Shown piece by piece: positions 14,183-22,563 of a DNA stretch of 64,000 nucleotides. Source of the stretch: Rhizobium sp. CCGE 510. GTDB taxonomy: Bacteria; Pseudomonadota; Alphaproteobacteria; Rhizobiales; Rhizobiaceae. The stretch is from assembly GCF_000292525.1 (NCBI RefSeq), contig NZ_AEYF01000022.1, positions 106,737-170,736 of the forward strand, written 5' to 3'. Position 1 is the stretch's first letter, and each line of letters begins with the position of its first letter. Under the pieces are notes generated by a model that was not told the DNA's origin, ran no database searches, and was given only the letters and a program-made list of their open reading frames with translations. Position numbers and translations under genes: made by a program.

Positions 14183-15151
14183 ATGGCCTTGGATCACTAC
14201 GTTTCGCAAGTTCATTTGAAGAACTTCTATGCCCCTGAATTGGGAGAACGGATGTATGCAATCCGCAAGGCTGGACTAAAGAGCTATCAGTGCGACGCTT
14301 ATAGCCAATGTCGGATCGATGACGGCAGTACGAATCCTTACCTTCAGGAACCCCGGATTATAGAAGAGTTTTTGAAGGATGTAGAGCCTCGGTACAACGC
14401 TGCGTTAGAAAAGTTGCGCTTTGGGCAACTTGATCCCGCCTCCATTTTCGCAATTGCCGGATTTGCAGCTTATGTGGAGAGTTGTTCTCCCGCTGGCACG
14501 CGTATCCATAGCCTGCCTATTCGAAAGACCTTGGATATGGCGGCAGAGCTACTTGAGAAAGGTGGCCATCTTCCACCACCGCCGTGCCTTGGTGGAGAAT
14601 CGTTAACTGAGCTGTTAAATTCGGGGCGTGTCCAGTTCAACGTTGACCCGAAATATCCACAGTCCATCGGCATTCAGACTGTTATCGAGCGTCTGTCGGT
14701 GTGGGGGAATGCCCGATGGGATATCCTTATTAATGAAGGCCAGGATAGCCCTTTTTTTACCAGCGACTATCCCGTGGCGATCGAATCGGGCGAGCGACCG
14801 GGCCTTGTGAATCGTATTGTGCCTCTGGCTCCGGATCTGGCTATACGAATTTGGCCCGATCTTCGCGAACGTGGAAATGTGGATCTGGAGTTCCGAAATC
14901 TACGCATTCGCCGGGTGAATGTCGGGAAGCAACAGATTATCGCGATAAACACTGCGATCGTGCAGGCGGCTGAGACTACTGTTTATTATTCTTCAGATCG
15001 GCCATGGATACCTCGCTTTGTTGAGAAGTATGCCGATTTTCATATCGAGCCGAAGACGACGAAGGTGCCTTACGGGGACGGTTATATGTCCATATCGACC
15101 ATGGCTGCCGGACGGAAGAGCGGGGAGGCCGTAGCACCATCGAGACGATGA
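14183..15151 (+). CDS. DUF4238 domain-containing protein
   Basis: This 322-residue protein opens with the DUF4238 signature HYVSQVHLKNFYAP and has its other landmarks: a helical middle (EEFLKDVEPRYNAALEKL, IAGFAAYVESCSPAGTR) and FFTSDYPVAIE followed by IVPLAPDLAIRIWPD. The family (PF14022) is widespread in accessory regions, often near other phage-defence genes, and has no established biochemical role; its HxxxxxxLKxF start and ...TSDxP motif are conserved enough to suggest an enzyme. It starts 31 bases after the DUF6650-like gene in the same direction, so it is probably the fourth gene of the operon. Confidence 0.85.
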   Translation: MALDHYVSQVHLKNFYAPELGERMYAIRKAGLKSYQCDAYSQCRIDDGSTNPYLQEPRIIEEFLKDVEPRYNAALEKLRFGQLDPASIFAIAGFAAYVESCSPAGTRIHSLPIRKTLDMAAELLEKGGHLPPPPCLGGESLTELLNSGRVQFNVDPKYPQSIGIQTVIERLSVWGNARWDILINEGQDSPFFTSDYPVAIESGERPGLVNRIVPLAPDLAIRIWPDLRERGNVDLEFRNLRIRRVNVGKQQIIAINTAIVQAAETTVYYSSDRPWIPRFVEKYADFHIEPKTTKVPYGDGYMSISTMAAGRKSGEAVAPSRR

Positions 15152-15174
15152 GGCATACCCGGACACGCTGCCCA

Positions 15175-15351
15175 TTAGGAGCCATCAGGGTCTCGCCGGC
15201 CATTTTCCGGTCTTTGACGGTCGCGTTGTTCTTCCGCTTCGACAATGGCGAGATCCAAGAGATAGCACAGCATAGAATTATGGCCGTGCTTGTCAGCGAC
15301 GGCTCTTGCTGCCGTTAACTGCTCGACAACAAAGGATAGTCTTTGGGTCAC
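15175..15351 (-). CDS. Small helical protein, paralogue of the 20.1 kb gene
   Basis: This 58-residue protein starts at a GTG preceded by GGAGAG; a longer frame upstream has no such signal. Its core RLSFVVEQLTAARAVADKHG then YLLDLAIVEAEEQRDRQR is clearly related to a second small gene at 20.1-20.3 kb (RISLLINQLTAAKALAEKDS, YLLELAIVDAEEERERHR). The two copies bracket the type I secretion genes. The protein is predicted to be two amphipathic helices without membrane segments. Function unknown; its duplication around a secretion locus suggests a role tied to that locus. Confidence 0.7.
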   Translation of the reverse strand: MTQRLSFVVEQLTAARAVADKHGHNSMLCYLLDLAIVEAEEQRDRQRPENGRRDPDGS

Positions 15352-15476
15352 AGTCCGCTCTCCGAGCCTGAATTTATCCGGATTTTTTCCCGCGGAAAAA
15401 CTATCGACTCCGTTTTCCACAATTCTGTAAAAAGCACGCTGATCTGAGTACCAGCAAAACGCGTAGGCATCCAAGA

Positions 15477-15809
15477 ATGGCAAGGAAGAAAGAACCGTTT
15501 AACCGGCGGCGCTTTGAGACAATGTTTCCGGAAAACCGGGACGAGATGACCGCTGAAGAAATTTATAGGCGAGACGTGGCAGCTTGGAACAGGGCGATCG
15601 ATGAAGCGAACCGGCTGAGTGGCTCCCTGCGCAGCCTCGGGCATGATGGGGCAGCATTCCTTATCGAGAAGGCTTGGCGCCTGCTTCGCGAGTCCCCTCC
15701 TGCCGCTCCCAAACCGCCCAAAGTCGAGAAGCCGCGCAAGCCGGCAGTGAAGCAGTTGATGAAGGCTAACCGTCCCACGCCAAAATCATCAAAACGACAG
15801 GCCGACTAA
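15477..15809 (+). CDS. Basic hypothetical protein
   Basis: This 110-residue protein is strongly basic at both ends (MARKKEPFNRRRFE and KPPKVEKPRKPAVKQLMKANRPTPKSSKRQAD). Its middle is a helical pair (IYRRDVAAWNRAIDEANRLSG, GAAFLIEKAWRLLRE). The Pro/Lys-rich tail is low complexity and may bind nucleic acid, but no recognised domain is visible. No strong ribosome-binding site precedes the ATG, so the start is less certain. It is divergent from the small paralogue gene to its left. Confidence 0.6.
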   Translation: MARKKEPFNRRRFETMFPENRDEMTAEEIYRRDVAAWNRAIDEANRLSGSLRSLGHDGAAFLIEKAWRLLRESPPAAPKPPKVEKPRKPAVKQLMKANRPTPKSSKRQAD

Positions 15810-15868
15810 GGGGGGACGCGGCGTGGTTGGCGGACCGCCGCCGATATCGGGACGGTCCGCCGGTCGCA

Positions 15869-16069
15869 TTACTTCTTGCCGAGCAGAGCCTGTGCGGCAG
15901 CGATTTGAGCCGGGGTAAGGGTGCCGACGTTGGCGGCGGCCGCGGCCAATGCCGACAACGAGCTGCCGCCGCTCGGGATCAGGCCAGTCGGCAGCTTCGG
16001 TGTCAGAAGGCTCGGGTTGATAACCTTCGGGATCGACGTGAGGGCGCTGCCAATAGAGCTAAAAGCCAT
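15869..16069 (-). CDS. Small Ala/Leu/Ser-rich protein near secretion genes
   Basis: This 66-residue protein has an excellent AAAGGAGAG site before its ATG, so it is very probably real. It contains no cysteines and no classical signal peptide. Its N-terminal half is rich in Pro, Leu and Ser (SIPKVINPSLLTPKLPTGLIPSGG), and its C-terminal half is an Ala-rich helix with LTPAQIAAAQALLG. It lies 760 bases from the type I secretion ABC gene. Small Gly/Ala-rich polypeptides near such transporters are often the exported product (microcin- or bacteriocin-like), but that is only inference. An inverted repeat (GGCGGACC/GGTCCGCC) follows the stop. Confidence 0.65.
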   Translation of the reverse strand: MAFSSIGSALTSIPKVINPSLLTPKLPTGLIPSGGSSLSALAAAAANVGTLTPAQIAAAQALLGKK

Positions 16070-16197
16070 GGATACTCTCCTTTAAAATGTAAACTATGCT
16101 GTAGATGCGCGAACTGCGCGCGCGAAATATGCTTGCTTTTGCAACTTAATCAAGTGCTTGGAAATACAATTCTGGTGCAGGGTGCAAAAATTTGTGC

Positions 16198-16614
16198 TTA
16201 GCCGCGTATCGCCGTCGAAGTCGGCGGACGACATAAGATCAACGCCCCTGTGAGTTGTGTATCGCCGGGAGCGTCGGCAAACATGCTTCCCGTCCATACT
16301 AGGGTGTCGGGTGCTTTCATGTTTTTTGCGGCGAGGAAGATCAGCTTGTCGGATTGTGTCACAGCACTCAGCTGAAGCTTTTCGCCTTCGACGAAAGTCG
16401 TCGAGGTTATTTGGTCCTCAAACGTGCTTGAGGACACCGCATTTCGGGTGAAATCGAGGGTGAACTTCTTGCCTAAATCGCTGGTTTTACAGGTTGCTGT
16501 ATCGTGACAGGCTTCACCGAGCGTGCTGCATTCAAGGATCGAGGGGAGGGAGCCCGCCACAGCTTCACTCTGAATGACAAGCGAAAGGGCAATAGCCCAG
16601 GATAAACTTTGCAC
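16198..16614 (-). CDS. Secreted hypothetical protein
   Basis: This 138-residue protein starts at a GTG behind a GGGGTC stretch and begins with a signal peptide (QSLSWAIALSLVIQSEAVAG, cleavage about residue 20). The mature part has cysteines in ILECSTLGEACHDTATCKTSD and a final LILCRPP, so disulphides are likely in the periplasm or outside. The middle is beta-rich (KFTLDFTRNAVSSSTFE, KLQLSAVTQSDKLIFLAAK). I do not recognise the family. It is divergent from the type I secretion operon; a similar small secreted protein occurs at 26.8 kb. Confidence 0.65.
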   Translation of the reverse strand: MQSLSWAIALSLVIQSEAVAGSLPSILECSTLGEACHDTATCKTSDLGKKFTLDFTRNAVSSSTFEDQITSTTFVEGEKLQLSAVTQSDKLIFLAAKNMKAPDTLVWTGSMFADAPGDTQLTGALILCRPPTSTAIRG

Positions 16615-16828
16615 GGTCTGACCCCGATGTGTTGAATGCCCCACGCCGACCATTTTGGCCAGGCGAGGAGCCTGAAATACCTGAACTTACTTGGCGGCGA
16701 TATAGAAAATTGCGGCATTTACCCAGCAAGCTTGAGCCGTTTGTAGATTTTCTAGGACAGGTTGCGGACGATGCTCATCTGCGCTAATCAGAGCCGAATT
16801 TCATTCAGGCGTTTCCTTCGGCTTATCA

Positions 16829-18520
16829 ATGTCCCATTTTTCTAGCAACAATGGTGAGCCGGCCTCGCTGGCCTGGTTCGCCAAATCGACCTTGCCCTAT
16901 ACGCCATTGGTCGCCGAAGTCATGCTGGCCGCCTCGGTGATCCGCCTGATGGGATTGGTGCAACCGTTCGTCTTCCAGACGGTGATCGATCGCGTGCTCC
17001 CGTTCCAGCGCGAGGCGTCGCTGGTCCTGATCGTCGGCATCCTCATGGTCACTGCCGTGTTCACGGTGATCCTTGATGTACTGTCCTCCTACCTGAGCAA
17101 CCATATCGCCAACCGGCTGACCGCCGAACTGGCCAGCCGGATCTTCCGCCATGTCCTTAATCTGCCGCTTGCGTTTCTGCAGCGCTGGCAGGTCGGCGAG
17201 ACCCTGGCGCGGATCGGTGAGATCGACACGGTGCGCGGCTTTTTGACGGGCACGGTGGCGAGCGTCGTGGTCGATGCCCTCTTTGCCGTGATCTATGTTG
17301 TGGCGCTGTTCGCCCTCAGTCCCTTTCTCACCCTCATCGTGCTGATTGCGCTGCCGCTGCAGCTCGTTGTCTTCGGGGCCTTTGGCCCTTTCCTGCGTAA
17401 CCGCATGCAGACGGCTTTCCTCTCCGAGTCCTTTCACCAGTCCCGGCTCGTCGAAATTCTAGGCAATCTCACCACCGTCAAGGCGATGGCCGGCGAGCGC
17501 ATCCAGCACGCCCGTCTGCAGGACACGTTGATCGCGAGCCTCACCGAGCAGTTCCGGGTAGTCAAATGGGACATTGGCTCGGGCGCCATCCAGAACCTCA
17601 TCGGCAGCGGCTCCAACATTCTGATCATCTTCTTCGGCGCCCAGTTGGTCTTTTCCAACACCATAACGCTCGGGGAACTGATCGCCTTTCACATGCTCTC
17701 GGACAAGGTCGCCGGGCCGATTATGTCGCTGTCGACGGTCTGGCAACAGTGGCTTGGCCTGAAGGTCGCCCGTCACCGGCTCGGGGATCTAATCAATGAG
17801 CCGTCGGAAGAGGAAACGCTCAAGCCCGCCTTCGACCTCCAAGGTGTTGCCGAGGTCGAGATGAAAGACATCTGGTTCGGCTACCAGCCGGACCATTTCA
17901 TCATCAAGGGGTATTCGGTCAGGATCACCGCAGACCGGCCCACGATCATTGTCGGCCCGTCGGGATGCGGCAAGTCGACCATCGGGAAAATCCTGGTCGG
18001 CCTCTACCAGCCGATGTCGGGCGTCGTCGCCGTCGACGGGAAGGATATTTCGGAATTTGATCCTTATAGCCTGCGCAGGTGCCTTTCCTACGTTCCGCAG
18101 GAGCCGGTGCTGTTTTCAGGTTCCATTCTCGAAAACCTGCTGCTTGCCAATCCATCCGCCACCGCGGAGGAGATCGCATGGGCACTGCAGGCGAGCGGCA
18201 GCCACGACTTCGTAGCGAACCTCGAAGACGGTCTCGAGCAGCAGGTCGGCGAGCGCGGCGGCTTCCTGTCGGGCGGCCAGCGCCAGCGGCTGTCGATTGC
18301 ACGCGCACTGCTGGCGAAGCCTTCGATCCTCGTGCTGGATGAGCCGACCAGTGCGCTCGACGACGAGGCGGCGGGCGTCGTCGTCGCCACCATCGCCAAT
18401 GTCAGCAAAACCATAGCGACCATCGTCATTACTCATCGCCGGGACCTTCTGGGCGAGGACATCAACGTCGTCGATCTGGGCACGGTAGCCCATTCGCCGC
18501 TCCGGGTGCTGCATGGCTGA
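16829..18520 (+). CDS. Type I secretion ABC transporter lacking the C39-like domain
   Basis: This 563-residue protein joins a six-helix membrane domain (about 20-310) to an ATPase. It has Walker A GPSGCGKST (about 375), signature LSGGQRQR and Walker B ILVLDEPTSALD. It resembles HlyB/LapB-type exporters (GETLARIGEIDTVRGFLTG is the usual coupling region), which normally carry an N-terminal C39 or C39-like domain of about 140 residues. That domain is absent, and in-frame stops upstream exclude a longer start. The transporter at 45 kb has one. Its stop overlaps the HlyD-family gene by eight bases, so the two form one unit. The substrate is not certain; nearby small proteins are candidates. Confidence 0.9.
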   Translation: MSHFSSNNGEPASLAWFAKSTLPYTPLVAEVMLAASVIRLMGLVQPFVFQTVIDRVLPFQREASLVLIVGILMVTAVFTVILDVLSSYLSNHIANRLTAELASRIFRHVLNLPLAFLQRWQVGETLARIGEIDTVRGFLTGTVASVVVDALFAVIYVVALFALSPFLTLIVLIALPLQLVVFGAFGPFLRNRMQTAFLSESFHQSRLVEILGNLTTVKAMAGERIQHARLQDTLIASLTEQFRVVKWDIGSGAIQNLIGSGSNILIIFFGAQLVFSNTITLGELIAFHMLSDKVAGPIMSLSTVWQQWLGLKVARHRLGDLINEPSEEETLKPAFDLQGVAEVEMKDIWFGYQPDHFIIKGYSVRITADRPTIIVGPSGCGKSTIGKILVGLYQPMSGVVAVDGKDISEFDPYSLRRCLSYVPQEPVLFSGSILENLLLANPSATAEEIAWALQASGSHDFVANLEDGLEQQVGERGGFLSGGQRQRLSIARALLAKPSILVLDEPTSALDDEAAGVVVATIANVSKTIATIVITHRRDLLGEDINVVDLGTVAHSPLRVLHG

Positions 18521-19829
18521 TACCATCGCTTTTTCCGCAACGTCGCCTACAATCCGCCTGACCATCTGGGTCTTTCTGCTGATGTTCCTGTCGATCGTGA
18601 TCGGCAGCGTGGTGTTCACCACCGAGATCATCGCGACCGGGCAGGGGCGTATCGTGCCGATCGCGCGCGTGCAGACCATCCAATCCCGTTTCCAGGGTAA
18701 GGTCGCCGCCATCCACGTGCGGGAGGGCCAACGGGTCTCGCAGGGGGATGCGCTGGTCAGCCTTGAAGACACCGAGGCCCGCAGCCTGGTCGACCAGCTC
18801 GGTGCGAACCTGCAGGCGCTCGAACAGGACCAGCTTGTCGCCAACGCGGTGCTGGCGCCCTTGTCCGGGGTTGATCCCGCATCTCCCGTCTTTGTGTCGT
18901 CGGGATTGGAGAAGGTCGCCGGTCAGCCGCACGCGGCTTCCGAAGCGAGCGTGGCTTTGGTGCGTGCAATTTTGGTGTCGATCAGCGATGACGTCGCTCA
19001 GCTGGATTCCGCCCTGCGCAAGACCGAGTCTGCCGAGAGCGTCAGTCAGGTACGTCTCGCCAACGCCAACGCCGATTACCGGATCGTCGCCGACAAGTTT
19101 AAATCCTACGACGCTTTGGAGAAACAGGGCGTCATCAGCCGGGCGGATTATTTCGACCGGCTGCGGGAAGTGACCGTCGTCGAAGGGGAGGTGACCGTTG
19201 CCTCGAAAACGCTGCAGCAGCTCGCCGCCGAGAAGGATGAAATCCGCAAGCAGCGTCAAAAGGTCATCTCGTCCGGGCTGGTGACCTACCAAAAGCAACT
19301 GAACGATACGACCAACGCGATGGTGCGTGCTGCCGCCGAGCTCAAGGCGGCCAAGCAGAATCTCGCCAATATGACGCTGGTGTCGCCGGTGGATGGCATC
19401 GTCGAGAATCTCAGCGTCTCGACGGTCGGCGGCTTTCTCGATGAAGGCACGCCAACGATGACGATCGTCCCCCAGGACACGCCGCTAGAGCTGGAGGCTC
19501 TGTTCGACAATAGCGACATTGGTTTTCTGCGGCCCGGCCAACGCGCCTACGTGAAACTGGCGGCCTTTCCGGCCGAGCGGTTCGGGACAATTGCGGCGGA
19601 AGTGACTGGGGTCGGCGCCGATGCGCGACAGGGAGCCGCGCAGACGAACTGGGTTTATGCCGTGCGTCTCAAACTCGACAAACCGGCCATTCAGGTCGAT
19701 GGCCAGCCGATACGCCTCGCCTCCGGGATGACCGCAAGCGTCGATATTGTCACTGGCGAGCGACGTCTGATCAGCTACTTCTTCTCCCCGCTTATCAAGA
19801 CGTTCCAGGACAGTTTGCACGAACGCTGA
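18513..19829 (+). CDS. HlyD-family membrane fusion protein
   Basis: This 438-residue protein has one N-terminal membrane helix (TIWVFLLMFLSIVIGSVVFTTEI). Next come a biotinyl-lipoyl-like half (GQGRIVPIARVQTIQSRFQGKVAAIHVREGQRVSQGDALVSLED) and a long coiled-coil hairpin. The second lipoyl half follows (TLVSPVDGIVENLSVSTVGGFLDEGTPTMTIVPQD), and the beta-barrel ends in IRLASGMTASVDIVTGERRLISYFFSPL. This is the standard type I secretion adaptor that bridges the ABC exporter to TolC. It overlaps the exporter gene, which supports joint function. No TolC-type gene lies in the window; one is normally elsewhere. Confidence 0.93.
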   Translation: MADTIAFSATSPTIRLTIWVFLLMFLSIVIGSVVFTTEIIATGQGRIVPIARVQTIQSRFQGKVAAIHVREGQRVSQGDALVSLEDTEARSLVDQLGANLQALEQDQLVANAVLAPLSGVDPASPVFVSSGLEKVAGQPHAASEASVALVRAILVSISDDVAQLDSALRKTESAESVSQVRLANANADYRIVADKFKSYDALEKQGVISRADYFDRLREVTVVEGEVTVASKTLQQLAAEKDEIRKQRQKVISSGLVTYQKQLNDTTNAMVRAAAELKAAKQNLANMTLVSPVDGIVENLSVSTVGGFLDEGTPTMTIVPQDTPLELEALFDNSDIGFLRPGQRAYVKLAAFPAERFGTIAAEVTGVGADARQGAAQTNWVYAVRLKLDKPAIQVDGQPIRLASGMTASVDIVTGERRLISYFFSPLIKTFQDSLHER

Positions 19830-19880
19830 GGGAGCATGTGGGGGTGGCTGTCGTCGCGCCTTTTGTCTTGGTGTTTCGGA

Positions 19881-20123
19881 CTACTGTGCAGAAAAAGGGC
19901 GGGCGCCGTCGGGCGTCACGCTGGAATAAAGACAGCCGAACGACATCTGCCGCGCCGCCGCCGAGATTGGATTGCCATTGACGTCGTATCCGGTGGCGAT
20001 TTGCTCCTGGAGGATGGCGGTTTGCTGCTTGACGAGTTTCAGGCAGCCATCCATGTCCCCCTCAAGCGGCCCCATGAATCCGAACACCTTCCCGCCGATG
20101 AAAATGACCATGAACAGGTGCAT
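19881..20123 (-). CDS. Small hypothetical protein with hydrophobic N-terminus
   Basis: This 80-residue protein starts at an ATG sharing its first base with the stop of the upstream small gene (TGATG). The N-terminus (MHLFMVIFIGGKVFGFMG) is hydrophobic and may be a weak membrane anchor. A helical segment (DGCLKLVKQQTAILQEQIATG) and a tail with two cysteines overall (GC at 31-32, SFGCLY) follow. The family is not recognised. It is the last gene of a small minus-strand unit that converges on the secretion genes. Confidence 0.6.
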   Translation of the reverse strand: MHLFMVIFIGGKVFGFMGPLEGDMDGCLKLVKQQTAILQEQIATGYDVNGNPISAAARQMSFGCLYSSVTPDGARPFSAQ

Positions 20124-20323
20124 CAGTCTTCCTTTGCGCGACCCGAAATCCCGCTTTGGTTTGCCAGATCCGTCAGGCTTGAGCGGTGCCGTTCTCGCTC
20201 TTCCTCTGCATCGACGATCGCAAGCTCCAGAAGATAGACCAACATGCGTCGTCGGGAGTCCTTTTCCGCCAGCGCCTTGGCCGCTGTCAGTTGGTTTATG
20301 AGTAACGAGATTCTTGCGTCCAT
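20123..20323 (-). CDS. Small helical protein, paralogue of the 15.2 kb gene
   Basis: This 66-residue protein starts at ATG 20323 behind AAAGGA; a longer frame reads upstream without a signal. Its core DARISLLINQLTAAKALAEKDSRRRMLVYLLELAIVDAEEERERHR matches the small protein at 15.2-15.35 kb along its whole length, so the two arose by duplication. It is translationally coupled to the following small gene. It probably forms a helical pair in the cytoplasm. Function unknown. Confidence 0.72.
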   Translation of the reverse strand: MDARISLLINQLTAAKALAEKDSRRRMLVYLLELAIVDAEEERERHRSSLTDLANQSGISGRAKED

Positions 20324-20359
20324 TGTCCTTTTAGGATCGCGCCAATCTATTTGCACCAA

Positions 20360-20637
20360 TTACTCCAAGACACCACCCGGCCATCTGACGCCATTCGCTG
20401 TTCCCGCGCCTAGTGCCATCATGCCCTGCCGTTCGACGACCTGCGCCTTGAATATCGCGGCCACGGCCGCCGGTTTTGTTACATCAGCATTCACAAGCGC
20501 TAACGCTGGCGGTGTCTCGGCTGGCAGGCCAACCGGCACGAAGTCCGAGAATAAACCGGTGAGATCGTCTCACCTCGGGCAGATACGGCCGCCCCTGCAG
20601 CAAGCAACATTCCGCCTAAAATCCAAATACCCTTCAC
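20360..20637 (-). pseudogene. Small secreted protein gene broken by a frameshift
   Basis: A GTG at 20637 with GGGGG upstream opens a clear signal peptide (KGIWILGGMLLAAGAAVSA), then GETISPV. Near 20546-20555 the frame shifts: the coding-like continuation (FSDFVPVGLPAETPPALAL...) runs in another frame to a TAA at 20360, while the original frame soon hits a stop. The total length is not a multiple of three (278 bases). The intact product would have been about 92 residues, secreted. The gene lies 36 bases upstream of the small paralogue gene in the same direction and so was probably in its operon. A base-call error is the alternative to true decay. Confidence 0.5.
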
Positions 20638-20803
20638 TTTTGCCCCCTAGGCTGCTTGGCGAATTATGAAATGGCATGAATTCAAATAGTCCGTTCAATA
20701 GCCCAAAAACTCCATGATGAAGTAGCTGGATACATCTTCAGACGTTCTTGGAATTCGTTCGCGATCGTCTTAATTACCTTGCTCTTTCGATATGCAAGCT
20801 ATG

Positions 20804-21751
20804 CTACAGGCCATCTACACATTCTTGGAGCCGAGGTTCGCCGCCCCACTTCTCAAAAGCCTTTTGCGCGGCAGTAGTTACCGTTTGCTCATCAAATGGG
20901 GGCTGTGCCTGACCTGCGTTTCTGAAGAAAATCCAGACAATCCGACGTTCGTCCACTCCACCCGCATAGCGATGTTTGCGGTCAAAAGGAACGCTTGGGT
21001 CAACGTCCTCCAGTTTACGTGCCAACGCCGGAGTTGCCTCGCCTACCTTTGGTCCATAGTCGCCGACGACGAAGGGAACAGGAACCTTCTTGGACAGATC
21101 GTACGCTACGCCGAATGTTCCAGCGACGACAGGCAAATCGCTGACAAGTTTAGGTCCTCTAACTACGGCCGCCGGGATTTTCGTGGCGTCGAGATATCTA
21201 CTCTGATCAGCGTCATTCTCATTTGTCTCGTCCGCTAAAGCAGTGGGAGAGACGAAAAATCCAGAACCATCATTCTGCTCGATTGGCTCGACGCGCTTCA
21301 CTACCTGTCCGTGAATTTTCACGTTGTCTTTTCCCAGTACACCATACCAGTTGATCAGGCCGACGGTTGGATCATGCCATCCCGCCTTACCGATTTTCCG
21401 GTAATCTTGAAGGAATTTGCCTGTGCACGTCTCGTCGCTTTCGGATCCGCTGTAAGATGACCCATCTGGGAGAAAGACTTTTCCGGCATTGCACAAATTT
21501 AGGACTGCCCCGCCTTTAATGTTGTTCTTGTGGTAGGCATATTTGAAGCCATCGAAATTGATCATCATATGTTCTTTAAAGAGGACAGATCCATCGCTCG
21601 CTTCAAATGCCATCTGTGAATTAATAGCTTGGGTGTGCTTCTCGTCCCAATAGTAGACAATTTTCCGTGCGGTTAAATCGCATTCGGCCTTAGCATTGGG
21701 TCCTACCATGGTGATGGCGGTCATCAGGAATGCTCCGACAAAATATCGCAT
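20804..21751 (-). CDS. Secreted GH75-like chitosanase domain protein
   Basis: This 315-residue protein has a signal peptide (MRYFVGAFLMTAITMVGPNAKA). Its body has features of glycoside hydrolase family 75 chitosanases: FLPDGSSYSGSESD...CTGKFL near the N-terminus, SRYLDATKIPAAVVRGPKL, and the catalytic-type phrase PFVVGDYGPKVGEATPALARKL with Asp and Glu spaced as in that family. GH75 enzymes hydrolyse chitosan and are mostly fungal, with scattered bacterial relatives. The ATG at 21751 was chosen because it begins the signal peptide. It follows a lipoprotein gene by 71 bases in the same direction. The substrate could equally be a peptidoglycan-like polymer. Confidence 0.7.
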   Translation of the reverse strand: MRYFVGAFLMTAITMVGPNAKAECDLTARKIVYYWDEKHTQAINSQMAFEASDGSVLFKEHMMINFDGFKYAYHKNNIKGGAVLNLCNAGKVFLPDGSSYSGSESDETCTGKFLQDYRKIGKAGWHDPTVGLINWYGVLGKDNVKIHGQVVKRVEPIEQNDGSGFFVSPTALADETNENDADQSRYLDATKIPAAVVRGPKLVSDLPVVAGTFGVAYDLSKKVPVPFVVGDYGPKVGEATPALARKLEDVDPSVPFDRKHRYAGGVDERRIVWIFFRNAGQAQPPFDEQTVTTAAQKAFEKWGGEPRLQECVDGL

Positions 21752-21822
21752 ATCAAACTCCGAAAATTGAAGTGGCGATCGAGCAAAGTCGTTGGCTTGA
21801 TGAGTCCTCTCAACGGCCCGGC

Positions 21823-22563
21823 TTAGGCTCCGGCCCGGATTATGCATTCAGCCGTGCGAGATCTTAGGCCATCTAGATCGGAGACGACGCCGCGAGCATC
21901 CGGCTTGTAGTAGGCCTTGAAGTCGTCAAGCAGGGATCTGTAATCGGAAATCTTTCGCGTTAGTTTACCTCGCAGATTCAGTCGAATCCTCAAGATCGTG
22001 TCGTCAAGTATGCCCGCAGCCTCTGCTTCGCCGCCTGTAGACGCTACCTTTACTTCGCTACCTTTAGGTTCCGTTGCTGCGCTAACTGTAAACGCCTGCT
22101 TACCTCCTTGGGCAACGCTGGCCACGCATATTAATGCTTCCGCTGCGTTAAGAAGAGCTGCCTCGGCGTCATCCGGCTTTGCGTAATTCATTGTCGTTGT
22201 GATTGTGCCGGCTGCCAATCCAGTTCCTTTCACAAGTCCCAAACCAGCATCATAAAATAACCCGCCGGCAGCGACCGCCGCTGTTCCTATAAGACCCACA
22301 GCTGCCGCGTCTTTCGTATTGGAAACCTTTCCTGCTTGAGCCATATACCGGTCAGCCAGATTTCTCGCAAAGGCAATTCTATTTGCATAAGGAGCATCAT
22401 CGTCGAGCCATTTATCGTTGGCGGTTACCTCATCGACGGGTTTTTTCAACAGAGTAGCTTTCCAGGTGAGCGTTTCATCAGAATAAAGCTTGGTTCCGTT
22501 GACGCATCCAGCAAGTAATATTGGAATAGCTATTGAAATTTGCAGCCGGGATATTGAATTCAT
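21823..22563 (-). CDS. Lipoprotein upstream of the GH75-like gene
   Basis: This 246-residue protein starts MNSISRLQISIAIPILLAGC, a lipoprotein signal with lipobox LAGC. The mature part has a soluble helical portion (AYANRIAFARNLADRYMAQAGKV), a hydrophobic Ala/Gly segment (AAAVGLIGTAAVAAGGLFYDAGLGLVKGTGLAAG), and a C-terminal helical section (ILRIRLNLRGKLTRKISDYRSLLDDFKAYYKP). A longer in-frame start would bury the lipobox. It is co-directional with and 71 bases from the GH75-like gene, so a shared transcript is likely. I do not recognise the family. Confidence 0.7.
   Translation of the reverse strand: MNSISRLQISIAIPILLAGCVNGTKLYSDETLTWKATLLKKPVDEVTANDKWLDDDAPYANRIAFARNLADRYMAQAGKVSNTKDAAAVGLIGTAAVAAGGLFYDAGLGLVKGTGLAAGTITTTMNYAKPDDAEAALLNAAEALICVASVAQGGKQAFTVSAATEPKGSEVKVASTGGEAEAAGILDDTILRIRLNLRGKLTRKISDYRSLLDDFKAYYKPDARGVVSDLDGLRSRTAECIIRAGA

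Noticed and set aside
19836..20237. Plus-strand frame after the first HlyD gene
   Set aside because: It lies opposite two minus-strand small genes that have binding sites and overlapping stop/start codons.
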